Shown here piece after piece: positions 52,737-63,019 of a stretch of DNA of 64,000 bases (position 1 is its first letter; each line of letters begins with the position of its first letter). Location: positions 1 through 64,000 of the forward strand of contig VXIS01000273.1 in assembly GCA_008704415.1 (NCBI GenBank), written 5' to 3'. The notes under the pieces were generated by a model. The model had not been told where the DNA came from. It did not search any database and worked only from the letters and a program-made list of their open reading frames with translations. The DNA is from Sphaerosporella brunnea. Its lineage: Eukaryota > Ascomycota > Pezizomycetes > Pezizales > Pyronemataceae. The position numbers were made by a program, and so were the translations under genes.

Positions 52737-53039
52737 ATGACTCTGGAGAGCACGATGTCCATGCACCCCGAGACGCTGGTCCTTCGTCTCAAGAGCCCGT
52801 ATAACGTTTTTAACGACCACAAGCAGCGGATCACCGCCAGAAGCCAACACCAACATCTCACCTCTCAAGAAGCTTGCCTACATCGCGGGGAAATGCAGCA
52901 TCGACCCCCTATCAAGGCTTTGGGCATGATGTTTGAGCGCCGGGACAAGGAAATCGCCGAATTGGAGGCGGAACTGCTCGTTCTCGGCGGGAGGCAGCAG
53001 GCGTCGGATGGGAAGTGGGGTCGTGGGATAGAAGTTTGA
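52737..53039 (+). CDS. Hypothetical short protein with coiled-coil segment
   Basis: The frame from ATG 52,737 (MTLESTMSMHPETLVLRLKS) gives 100 residues. It contains a charged heptad-like helix (FERRDKEIAELEAELLVLGG) near the C terminus. The frame is open further upstream without an ATG, so an earlier exon is possible. Antisense frames are also open. No family is recognised. Confidence 0.35.
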   Translation: MTLESTMSMHPETLVLRLKSPYNVFNDHKQRITARSQHQHLTSQEACLHRGEMQHRPPIKALGMMFERRDKEIAELEAELLVLGGRQQASDGKWGRGIEV

Positions 53040-53724
53040 ACTTGCAAAGACCCATGAAGTGCCGTTTCTGTATGGTCCACGGCGAAGTGCAAAGATCGCG
53101 CAGTGGTTTTCCGGCACCTATGCACTGCATAATGGTGACGTCCGGTTTCCAAAAGCGGACACATGATCACTTGGGTCTTGAGGGCAGATTGTATCCTTCA
53201 CACTGAGGCGTATGACTATTCTGCAAGAACTGTATCCCAACCCCATAACGATTCTCGTTTCTGATTTGTGCGGTTTAGTTGCCACCCTGATCCCCAGCCC
53301 GAAGAGAGCGGTTTTCAAGTCATTATATGATGTTCAAGCTATTGGAAATGCAGCATCTATACTGAACTTGAGTTATCTTTGAGATGTGCATGTTAAGGAA
53401 ATACCTTGGCCACTGTCTGCGCATAGTGTAAAGGCAATCCGCACAACAAAGCTACTCACAATGTAGAGGTGAGTTAAAAGCTACTTGAGGCGTTGCTTTG
53501 GGACGATAACCAGGCGAGTGTGGTGGCGCTCAGGCAGCGCATAACAGTGACGGCGCTATAAGCAGCGGAAGCTCAGTAGAAGGCAATGGCCGAACAGTTG
53601 GAGGCCAAACGTATTATGGGCAGTTAGATTGCGAGCTGGTAGGACGGAGCAGCACCAAGGGACAGACCTCGAGCCCCTGGGGGCGAGTGGCAGTTAGGAG
53701 GCCGAGTCGACGAAAAAGCCTCAG

Positions 53725-53965
53725 GCCCTTGGCCGGCCCTTATAAAAGGGCCCGTCTGGTCAATTCCTCGAGGGTCCTCCAGATCGCCAGCACTGCACCC
53801 CGTCCTCGCATCCTCGCATCTCGTCTTCGCATCCTCCCTCCTCTGTTCTTTTTCCCACCCACCACGACCGCCTGGACCATCTCCCTGTAGCTCTGCCCAT
53901 GGGCGAGACTGGGAGGAGTTCAGCCCGGCACTGGGCTACGGGGCTGGGTCGAGGGCTGGCTTAGA
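53725..53965 (+). promoter_or_regulatory. Strong TATA promoter without a long reading frame
   Basis: GGCCCTTATAAAAGGGCCC is a perfect core promoter TATA inside an inverted repeat. It is followed by a pyrimidine-rich leader with repeated GCATCCTCGCATCTCG, and an ATG at 53,899 (CCCATGGGCG). The ATG frame is only about 21 codons (MGETGRSSARHWATGLGRGL). The transcript may be non-coding, spliced or a pseudogene. Confidence 0.45.
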
Positions 53966-54255
53966 CCTCCCGAAGCTCAGCCTCCGGTTCTGCCGGGCTA
54001 GGCGCAATCTTTGCAGACGTGTGATTCAGGTTTCGGTCTTTTGTATACTACCTTTTTTGGTCGTCTTCTGGTTCTTCTTAGTACTGTATTTTTCCTTGCC
54101 CGCTGCGCAGAATAGACTAGGTAGAAACATAACTAAACCGCATGCAACCACAAGCCGACTTGCTTCCACCATTGGCTATGAAAGCTTTCATCCCCACTTC
54201 CCCACACTTCGCTGGTAGTTTCGCCAGAAATAGATAGATAGTTACAATTCATAGC

Positions 54256-54490
54256 GCTTTCACGGCGGTGAAAGCATCCTTGTGTGTGTGCAATCACATT
54301 TATTGTCGCCATGCAAGCAATAAAGACTACGGTAGATCCCCACTTGATACCCACCTACAGCCTTATTGATTTTGTCCCACGCGTCAACTGCAGTCACCAT
54401 AATACAAATGCAAAAACGGAAAAGGAAAGGTAACTAGAAAACAACAAAGAAACAAACAGTCCCAAATCACAAACCTGCCATAGCCGGTCA
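54256..54490 (+). repeat. Dispersed module M, diverged copy
   Basis: A hairpin (GCTTTCAC with GTGAAAGC) precedes TGTGTGTGCAATCAC, then TTTATTGTCGCCATGCAAGC, CTTATTGAT, GTCAACTGCAGTCACC and AAAGAAACA, ending CCGGTCACTCCT. The order of words matches 20.5 kb (minus). Related worn copies are near 56,025-56,180 and 60,785-60,930. Confidence 0.45.
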
Positions 54491-54529
54491 CTCCTGTTAC
54501 CGAAAGGGTTGTTCCCAGCGGCCAGGGAA

Positions 54530-54632
54530 GAACCCCGCCACTACGCGCAAGAAAACGAGTCTTGAAACATCGAGGCGGCCCGCCACTATGTGCAAGAAAT
54601 CGAGCCTTGAACCATAGAGGCGGCCCGCCGCG
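54530..54632. repeat. 45-50-bp tandem duplication
   Basis: CCCGCCACTACGCGCAAGAA and GTCTTGAAACATCGAGGCGG recur once as CCCGCCACTATGTGCAAGAA and GCCTTGAACCATAGAGGCGG. Confidence 0.8.
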
Positions 54633-54641
54633 GCGGCTGCC

Positions 54642-55043
54642 ATGGCCCACATCCAGCTCCTGCGCTCCCAGAACTGGAGCCAGGCAGTTCGTTGGCATAT
54701 AGCCAACTTTTGCCCTAACAACACGCCAGTGCAGCATGGGGCCTATTTTCGAGGTGTCCGGTCAGATCGCTGCCATTTCCTCGCACCCATACCTGCGGAC
54801 GTCTGTGGCAAGGCGTATACGGCGACCGCTAGTTGTCGAACGCGCTGTGCGGTGTTAGCATCATTGATCTTCGCTGCCTTGAAATTGGGCATTATTCATA
54901 CGTCTGTTGCCATTTCGGGGGCGAATGGGGGCCATCTCGGCCCCCTACCGGCAATCGCCACTAGTGAGGGGGACTACGGCACGTTAGTTCCTTGCCCAAT
55001 CAAAGGGGTTCCATCTCACCTCCGCCGCACTCGCAATCGGTGA
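54642..55043 (+). CDS. Hypothetical 133-codon ORF
   Basis: An ATG frame starting MAHIQLLRSQNWSQAVRWH, with a hydrophobic stretch in the middle (LASLIFAALKLGIIHTSVAI) and a hairpin (GGGGGCC with GGCCCCC, about 54,926-54,944) within the frame. No family is recognised. The opposite strand is also open, so confidence is low. Confidence 0.25.
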   Translation: MAHIQLLRSQNWSQAVRWHIANFCPNNTPVQHGAYFRGVRSDRCHFLAPIPADVCGKAYTATASCRTRCAVLASLIFAALKLGIIHTSVAISGANGGHLGPLPAIATSEGDYGTLVPCPIKGVPSHLRRTRNR

Positions 55044-55049
55044 TCTAGC

Positions 55050-56125
55050 GCATTCCCTGTTGTTGTTTGTGGAGCTCCGTCTCAAGGTTTGGTAGAAAGG
55101 CGCTTCCACTCAATCGACCCAAGGCTGAAGATTGGGCGATGGGTGAAACCATGAGTAAGTTGGTAATCTTCGGTGTGGGATACCGTGTGGTGATGTGGTT
55201 TGGAGGGAAGAAGGGGCAAGGATGGGTTGTGTTGTTCCTATAGACCACCCCACGTGACCTTGAGAAGCAAACATCGATAAACCTTAGCCCTTTAGTGTAT
55301 GGTCTTCGTTTCCAAACACAAAAAACCCTCTCTTTAGGTTTCCAGGATCCGAAAGAAGGATTCGAAATCTTGTTATGTCGCTTGATACCGGGACTTTTAC
55401 ATCTTGACATACAACTGAAATGAAGCTGCAGGCCTTGTTTAACAACAATAAAGGGCTATGGATGACATTTCCGTTATGGCTCTCGAGGTAGCACCAAAAA
55501 GGCACTGACCGCCGTTCCATCGCGACGGTGGATGGAACAAGGGTGCGCACTGACAGTGGACAGAAACTGTCTGGGTGAACACGCGAAGTTGGAAGTTATA
55601 CGTGCAGCTTCCGTTGATGCTTGATTGCTGTGATCATCCTCGCCACACTGCAGATTAATTGCCAGCTGCTTCGCAAATTCTCTTTTCTGCTATGGCATGA
55701 TTCCGGCGTAAAACAACAGCATCGTGATTCTCTTATTTCAACCACACTCAAACGCAGCGTATGACCGTGGGAACGACATAACGGCCCTGCAAGAGCTCAA
55801 TGCACCTTTCCATCGAACGGCTTTATTCACGCAGCCTTCGGAGGGAAAGATTGTCACAACGGATCAGACGTGTGTCCTCTTGATCACAGCATGGCGTAAA
55901 CCTATATACCAGTCGTAGTGACCATCTGCAGACGGGGCGCCCGAAAATTGCCTTTATCTCCGCTAGCTCCAATATCTGGGCCATATCCGCCATGCCGCAG
56001 ATCCAGAAAGAGGACGCTATATATGTGTGTAATCAACTGTATTATCCGCATGCAACCTTTACAGATTATGGCATATCCAATACAAGTCCCTCCCATATCC
56101 TGTCCGCCGCCTGATTGATCTCAAG
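55050..56125. other. No supported gene
   Basis: Short frames only. CACGTG occurs at about 55,251 without a nearby TATA box. The end of the stretch contains the worn copy of module M near 56.03 kb. Confidence 0.3.
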
Positions 56126-56284
56126 CGTTGACTGCGGCCACCCTGAATACCAATGAAAAAGCAAAGAAACAGGCCCCGAATATAAACACTGCGATGGCCA
56201 TCAATCCCGAACTATTCCCACCGGCACCGTGCTACTCAGTATGGTCAGTGACACGCTGTAGTGAGGCTGAACGGCAGCTTACCT

Positions 56285-56551
56285 TTACGCGTGCCCTAGT
56301 TGCTGGTCCTGTTGTGGCCGGTTGCCTTCGTCTTCGCCGGAGTGGTGACGAGGCCCATCTGAACTTGGACGGGACGTGTTCCATTTGGAGGTACAGGCAG
56401 CCCCATTGCGGCTGCGGACTCGTCGGGCCTGTCGGTTGCATATTTTTCGACGGCTTCGATGTACCTCCAGCGGCGAGTCGTCGCCGGCACCAGCACCATC
56501 GAAACCTATCCCCCCTAGAGTTCCTCCAAGATCAGATGCCATGATTTGCAT
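56285..56551 (-). pseudogene. Frameshifted paralogue of the 57.3-kb exon
   Basis: The minus strand reads GGIGFDGAGAGDDSPLE and then, after a one-base shift, RYIEAVEKYATDRPDES. The intact gene at 57.2-57.3 kb reads GRGFDMAAAEDSLAG and then QYIAAVEKYATDELGK without a shift. The 217-bp tandem repeats lie between the two. Confidence 0.55.
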
Positions 56552-57140
56552 CAGTTCATGGCGATGTCCGTCCCACGAATCGGTGCTCCACCAACGCCAT
56601 GCTCTGGTCGCGTTATTGCTGGCTGAATCGCTCTCCGGATCCGAAGCCCCTATCTGGGCTGGTGCCCAGAGAACAAGGTCTTATCAACTCTGTCAGTTAT
56701 ACGTTTCGGTGCAATTGAAATGGAGGCTTTACCTGAGTGATGGCCATTACCTGTGCCATTATTTGGAATAGTTCATGGCGATGTACTGCCCCCAAATAGG
56801 CGCTCCACCAATGCCATCCTCTGGCCGATTTCTTGGTGGGTGAATCGCCCTCCGGATCCGAAGTCCCTGTCTGGGCTGGTGCCCAGAGAACAAGGTCTTA
56901 TCAACTCTGTCAGTTATACGTTTCGGTGCAATTGAAATGGAGGCTTTACCTGAGTGATGGCCATTACCTGTGCCATTATTTGGAATAGTTCATGGCGATG
57001 TACTGCCCCCAAATAGGCGCTCCACCAATGCCATCCTCTGGCCGATTTCTTGGTGGGTGAATCGCCCTCCGGATCCGAAGTCCCTGTCTGGGCTGGTGCC
57101 CAGAGAACAAGGTCTTATCAACTCTGTCAGTTATACGTTT
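56545..57140 (-). repeat. 217-bp tandem repeat with exon-intron signals
   Basis: Two apparently identical 217-bp units (CCCAGAGAACAAGG at 56,665, 56,882 and 57,099) are flanked by a diverged half unit on the left and a truncated one on the right. On the minus strand each carries a GTAAAG donor, a branch/acceptor-like TATAACTGACAG, and an open frame between. The same GTAAAG and TATAACTGACAG pair ends the gene at 57.15 kb. Confidence 0.85.
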
Positions 57141-57142
57141 TG

Positions 57143-57681
57143 CTAAGATTCAAACGAAGCCTTTACCGTGTTTTGTATCGCCTCGTTTAACGCCACTGCA
57201 TTCGCAGTGTCTAGTATCAGCTTCCCGAGCTCATCGGTGGCATATTTTTCGACAGCTGCGATGTACTGGCTCCGTTCGCCTGCCAGCGAGTCTTCGGCAG
57301 CTGCCATGTCAAAACCTCTCCCACCCGAAGTTACGCCGTTCGCGGAGGCCATTGTCTGGGACAGCGCTGCCGCTGCCCCAGATGCCGGATACTTTGTGTC
57401 GATCCAGTTTTCCATGAGAGCCCCCATCAATACGGATGAAGGGTGGGGATTAGCAGCGCGGGTTGGGCTGCTGCAAACCCCCACCCTTGGGTGGTTTGCA
57501 TTGTCGTGATTGTTGCCGGTCTTCAACTGCAGCTCGAGAAGAGCGCACTCTTTGCGCAGCTTCTCGCGAGATGGGAGATCACTGGGGTTATCCAGGGTTA
57601 TCGTCTGCGGCATGCTCTGATAGGAGAATATTAGTATCTGGATTTGAAGTCACCCTTACGAATGTGGAGACTTACAGGCAT
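57143..57681 (-). CDS. Two-exon gene next to the 217-bp repeat
   Basis: A tiny first exon (57,676-57,681, ATGCCT) ends at donor GTAAGT. The 59-bp intron (57,617-57,675) has a perfect branch site ATACTAAT and acceptor TATCAG. Exon 2 continues in frame from 57,616: SMPQTITLDNPSDLPSREKL, then a helical part (RKECALLELQLKTGNNHDNA), a middle section MENWIDTKYPASGAAAALSQ, and SQYIAAVEKYATDELGKLIL, stopping at 57,143. The end may instead splice at a GTAAAG near 57,163 into the adjacent repeat. About 159 residues. No domain is recognised; charged helices suggest a coiled-coil or structural protein. A shifted paralogous copy lies at 56.3-56.5 kb. Confidence 0.6.
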
Positions 57682-57749
57682 GGCGGTAAACCATGCGACC
57701 GCAGTCGCGGTGCCCGCAGGCACCTGGTGGTGTAAGAGGGTGTAGGTAG

Positions 57750-59500
57750 CGAGGTGGGTTGTGGGTGTGATGAAAGGAAGAAGGGAAAGGCAGTTGGGTC
57801 CACTTGTTCAGCTCGCTTACACAATGATCACGTGGCTGGACCCACACAAATTCACTTTGGCCGCTTGAGCACAAGCGAGTACACCTGCGTTCCAACATGC
57901 AAGTTAGATTCATTCCACCTCCTGCAGACAGGATTGCCTGTGGGTAAACGGAGACGAGCTTCCACTAACACGTATATCCAACGCCACAGCCTGAAAAGCA
58001 CGAAACACCGGCCGTTAAGTAATCGAATTTTGGGGAATGCACACACCTGGTGCAAGCGCCCCGCCGTAGCCCTGCTGTTGATATTTGTAACTGGACTAAA
58101 GGCCATGTTAGAAGAGGAGCAAACTGCGAGGTGTCATGTTTTTGCGGAAGTGGCTGGATATACGCTGATCTGCCCGTGCAGGCGATAACAACAACTTGCT
58201 TTAACGAGACTGATAGTTTACAAACGAAAGCCGACGCAGCCCAAAGTTCCTCTCAGCTACCGTGACGTGACACCAAAATTCCTCAACTGCCTCAAGATTT
58301 GATAAAGCTATATGGGAGAGCAACCCAATCCGACCCCAGTGTTCCTAATAGACAGTCCCAAAAGCCCGTCGCTTTTAAAAGGATCAGCCGCGGAGTCAAT
58401 TTCGAAGCCGGGCGGTTGGGAAAAACACGACTCGCGGCCGGGACCCAGTCGGTGCTATCCGATGCCGGAGGGTACGGCAAGACGGACAACCATCGGAGCG
58501 AGTTCGGGAATCGTTTTATACCTCTTGTTTCCATAAAATAAGAGACATATTTGCATGGAAGCACATGAGGATGCGCATCATTGTGTGAGAAGGCGTGTTA
58601 TTCGCGAGAATACAATCTTATCCGTCCATGCCTCGACCTCTTTCCGCCGCTTTCTTGGTCGTTATATCTCAGTTCCGATGACAGCTTCAAACCTGTATCC
58701 CATGCCGTCGCGGTACTATTCCTCCTCCAAACATAACTTCAGATCACGTTAGTATATTATATTCTTACTTTAGGACAGATGCTTCATACGGTTTGATTTG
58801 GATTTGGGGGCCGAGCGCAGACAGGTTGCCGTTTCCGTCATCAAATGGAATGCGGTACGCGTTTATCCCAAGCTTGGCTGCCACCTCACTCGCCAGGTTG
58901 CTCAGCGCGTACTTCGCCTACGCGGTGAATGTCTGCGTACTGAATGTTGTTATTATACTCGGTATGAATGCAGTGAGGGTGTTGCTTATCTTGACCTTCA
59001 ACCTCCATGGCGATCGTGACGAAGGGCATCGGCGCGAGTGAATGAGATGGGGTGCAGATCGAGACATCTTGGTTGTTGTCGGTCGTGACAAGTAGTCGAA
59101 AGACAGCTGAAGATATGGGGTGGGCGTTTATTTAGCGGCGATTAGTCTCCTCGATCCCCAGCCCAGCCTGTGGGCTACTCCAGCTGGATGAGAAGCCAGG
59201 CTGGCTCTTTCAACCACGCCCAAAATGTTTCACTGATACTTTTTGCGTTCTTAGTCACAAAGGCACTAGCACGACATGTCTTCTGGTAACACGCAGGACA
59301 CTATAACTGTATGGTAGGACAATGTTTCGTGAATACGTTTCGATGTGGAGCACTCGTTCTTTCTCGTAGAAAAATCGGATGACGAGATGAAAAGCTGGTG
59401 AAAAGCGAGGAGAAAGAAGAATCTTGTGTGAGGCTTCATGAGTCGTATCAACTAGAAAAACCTAAGGTAAGACCGAAGACCTGTGAGAGGAATAATAGCC
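57750..59500. other. No supported gene
   Basis: Overlapping frames of 60-145 codons occur on both strands (for example 57,754-58,188 plus and 58,292-58,564 minus), none with combined start, splice and family evidence. Confidence 0.3.
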
Positions 59501-59502
59501 AT

Positions 59503-60270
59503 CTAGGTCCTAGACACGCAGCCCGAAAACAATGATCCCCTATGACACATTGTAGATTTGACCAGACCCCCATTAATGACACTCGCCTTTTCAACTCCTC
59601 CGTGATTGACACCGGGCGATTGCACAACTCGCGTTGCACATACAGCATGCGTTGCTAAATCTGAGAAAGCCTGTGGTGAGGGTGGATTCATGAGCACTGT
59701 TGTAGTGTCATAACTGTTCACGTCCGCTTCTTTGTGTTCGCCATTACTTAATCGTGCCAGTCTTTGGGGAAAGGGGCCGCCATCCGCGAGCCGCAGTCGG
59801 TCACGTCTGGCTTGCCGGCTAGATGATGCTGTCGGGGATGCATCGTGGTCCAGCGAAACGGGTTTTTGGTGTAGTTGGTCATGCAGGTGGGGAACTATGG
59901 CGATGTCCTTACCTGCAGCTGCGTGGCATTTGACCAGTCGCAGCATATATGTTCCACTATGTGTCACAATTCATCAGCTATGATAACAATGGCTGCGCTT
60001 GCAAGGGAAATCGATGGGGTTGGTGTGTCCAACGGTTGCGCTCCACGGTACATGTCTTTCCTAACAGCAACAATTTCAGCCCAGATGCTCGTGGTGTAGT
60101 TGGGGGGACGCTCCCATACGAAACCAGTCCTGAGCGTGGAAGGTTGACGGTTCAACTCACGGTGAAATCGGTAGGTTCATCGGCTGGTTACCCGACTTCC
60201 CGAGGGGTTACAAGCCCAGCAAGCTTTGGGATTGAGACAGCGTAGAGGCTCCGTTACTTACCCGGAAGGC
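59503..60270 (-). CDS. Possible gene fragment, unassigned
   Basis: On the minus strand one frame reads TTSIWAEIVAVRKDMYRGAQ, then PSISLASAAIVIIADEL, a stop, and HIVEHICCDWSNATQLQ up to a donor GTAAGGACATCG near 59,912. Past that, a 154-codon frame continues (PHLHDQLHQKPVSLDHDASP). One in-frame stop interrupts the first part, so it is either two genes or a decayed one. No family is recognised. Confidence 0.28.
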
Positions 60271-60959
60271 CCTCGGAGCGCTGGTTAATCTTTTGTAACT
60301 TCTAACTCATTCATATATTTTATGCCACACGACAGAAACAAAAATTATAACTACCTTTAGCCTTCCACTGTGACGGCTCCCATGATGAACACAACATCGG
60401 AACTAAGCACAGCACCATAATTACGCCAGGCCTCCTTGCAGTGCTCCCTCAATTCGAACCCCCTTGGCGGGGCCCGGTTGCGGTGCCCGAAGCCTGGTTC
60501 CCTCGATACTGCTGCACGGCTACGTTAAAACAAGACCTGTATGAGCAGTGAAATCAGCATCGGCCGTGGCAAGATGTGTTCGCTGATCTGGACTCGCACA
60601 CGCACACACGCTACGAGGCGAAAGAAATAGGATGAGACTTCCTCGATGTATAAAGCATTCAACCAACAACACATAAAGAGTTTCAAAAGCAACAAGTGCC
60701 AGCGACAACGCAAGCAACCACCATCTCACCGTGAACAAAACGGCCTCAGGAATAAATTCGACGCTTCCCAGCGTTCTGCTTATGCTTGTGTGTGTGTAAT
60801 CATATCTCATACCCGCATGCTGCCTAACGCGACTATGGCAGACAAGCTATATCCTGTCCGCTGCCCGATCTATGCAATGTCAAGAAATTTATATTGAAAA
60901 CAAAAACAGGAAAGGAGCCATAACACTGGAAAGACTACCCCGTGATAAAACAACGCCGC

Positions 60960-61270
60960 TATGGCCAACAAGCCGTCCACCTCCATTTGGTCCTCCTCCA
61001 GTGCCATCCCGCAGTAACGGCAGAATAGCAGGCGTTGTCTTTTCCTCTCTGAATTCGCGTGGCCGATTCGGAGGCACAACGGAGAAACATTGGTGATCCC
61101 GCCGACGAGCGAATATCTTGGGTGCGTGGATGAGTATAGTGGCGACTAAAGTCTTTGGATTTTTCCAACACCAGTCGCAGCGCAACCAAACGGTCAACGC
61201 ACAGCCCTCCATGAGCGAGATAGGAACGGTAGATCAGCAAATGGTCTGCATGATTCGTCCACACGCCACC
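60960..61270 (-). CDS. Fragment related to the 19.7-kb module
   Basis: The minus strand encodes FREEKTTPAILPLLRDGTGG, similar to FRKEKATPAILQCPRDGR at 19.8 kb, with nucleotide similarity over about 70 bp. A different upstream frame (LLIYRSYLAHGGLCVDRLVA, then LRLVLEKSKDFSRHYTHPRT) also looks coding, so frames have shifted. No function is assigned. Confidence 0.35.
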
Positions 61271-61289
61271 ATCGGACTCTTGGTCTAAT

Positions 61290-61600
61290 CTTTTCGTAAC
61301 ATTCTGAGATCCGCTGTTTCACAGATGCAAATTATTATAACCGCAGAGCGTTTGTTTACCAGACCTGATAAACACTACGAAGATACTCGAAAATGGGTGA
61401 CTGATCAACTCAGTATTTATTGTTAATAGTTAATACAAATCGTGGCTACTCAAAGGCTGTATCGGAAGCAGCGAAAAGAAATGCATTTTTGTAGGAACAC
61501 CTCGCTGATTTTATCGCCAACCAGAGCTAATACCTGATGGCATAAAATTCGCTCGCAACTTCGTAAAACAGGGAAACAACAGTTCATGCGTCCAAACCTT
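61290..61600 (-). mobile_element. Solo-LTR-like repeat, copy 3 (inverted, diverged)
   Basis: The complement contains GGCGATAAAATCAGCGAGG, CAATAAATACTGAGTTGATC and TTTGCATCTGTGAAACAGCG, in the order seen at 42.8 and 48.9 kb. It is more diverged than those two. Confidence 0.55.
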
Positions 61601-61747
61601 GTGCAGGCTAGAACATTCCAAAACAGGTAATGCCGAAACTCGCAGAATAATGAGATCGTAAAGAAATTACTGTGGCGTAGTTTGTATCTTAGTAACGGGA
61701 TAAGTCAAAAAAAAAACCATGCAAAGTGTAATAAGTCTATCCCATTC

Positions 61748-61890
61748 GCCCAAATCTCCTCCACTGTTAAGTCCTACCCCTCCCCATCCTCGGTTTGCCA
61801 GAACATTCGGCCAAATCTCCTCCACTCCTAAGTGCCTTCCCCTTCCCATCCTCGATTTGCCAGAACATTCGGACAAATCTCCTTCCGCCG
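61748..61890 (+). repeat. 62-bp tandem repeat, 2.3 units
   Basis: CAAATCTCCTCCACT starts units at 61,751, 61,813 and (diverged) 61,874, each followed by a C-rich part and TTTGCCAGAACATTCGG. Plus-strand frames remain open across it but show no domain. Confidence 0.85.
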
Positions 61891-62349
61891 GAACTAAGGG
61901 CAATCAACCGTATCAGCGCTCGGTACAAAAGACACGATGGAACAAACGGAGTGACAACGTTATGTCACAAGGTGGTACTGACCAGAAACCCTGTGCGGCG
62001 ATCGTTCGCCGCAGTGCCCCCAGAACGTGTGAAGCTCGTAACGCCGGGCACCAAATGGTGCCTTTCAAGGATTGTGCTGAGCAAACGCGAAAACTCCGGA
62101 GGGACGAATGTCCAACTCTCGGGCGCAGGATCTTCCACTCGTCTTCACCCCTCTCCCGGATCTGGGAGCAAATCGTACTCGAAGGGATTAGGTCTCTTCG
62201 AGGGACTGAAGGCGCCCTTCCTTTCAATTGTCGTGAAATAAGGAGGTTTGTCGCTGGTGCCAACGGATTTGTTTTGGGCGTGGGGGGAGGGGCGGGACCT
62301 CTGGTAAGACGAGTGCCATCGGCATAGTAGGGCATCCGTGTTTCGGCTT

Positions 62350-62402
62350 TAGATCGCAAGTGTCTCCAGCGAGATTCAGATGGCTGGAGACACCTGCGAT
62401 CT
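62350..62402. repeat. Long imperfect hairpin
   Basis: GATCGCAAGTGTCTCCAGC pairs with GCTGGAGACACCTGCGATC around an 11-12-nt loop, with one mismatch. No T tract follows. Confidence 0.8.
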
Positions 62403-62553
62403 AATCTCGGTTGTGTGCACCCACAGCGCAACCATCTCCAACTGCATCGTCCTGAACCCTTCACAGGTGACTCGGGCAGGCCAATGATGCCCCCGGTGAG
62501 CTTCCCAGAGCATTACGCCCTGGGGGGGGGGGGGGACGGCGGGTGGTTTCTTA

Positions 62554-63015
62554 TTGTTCCTATTCCTATTGGTTCCTGCAGAGGATGTTGGCCGAGCCGG
62601 TGAGCGATTTGTTGCCCTTGGCGGCTCCGTAGCGATTATCCTTATCGGAAGCGTTTATGTAGGCGCGGTCGACATATCGTTTCGGCGACCCACCAACAGG
62701 CCGGTCAACGAGATCCAGAGGGCGGAATACACCTCACTGGACCTTGTTGACCGGCCGCCGCAAAGCACAGGTCGATGTGGATCGACCGAGACAGGGGAAA
62801 CACATGCAGAGCAGCAAAGCGACCGCATTACCTCCGGACACCGAAACCCCGGGTTCTTGGTGGTGGTGCACCAAGAAAGGATCCTCGGATCCTGCCTTTA
62901 TCGATAAATGAGCAAATGGAATTGAAGGAAGATTGAGAACAGGGTACTTACTCGCATCTTCAGGTGTCGCGGCGTGGAAGACCACGGCGATCTTTGCCGC
63001 TGCCCGCAGGCATTG
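62554..63015. CDS. Ambiguous gene region; both strands show coding features
   Basis: On plus, 62,554-62,907 reads FVALGGSVAIILIGSVYVGA (a hydrophobic helix), then RPVNEIQRAEYTSLDLVDRP, sharing the QRxEYTS segment with 19.2 kb. On minus, a frame reads AAAKIAVVFHAATPEDA up to a perfect donor GTAAGTACCC near 62,950. Its 5' sequence TGCCTGCGGGCA resembles the leader of the 57.7-kb gene. Hairpins TTCTTGGTG/CACCAAGAA and CCGGTCAAC/GTTGACCGG occur within. I cannot decide which strand is real. Confidence 0.3.
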
Positions 63016-63019
63016 AGAG

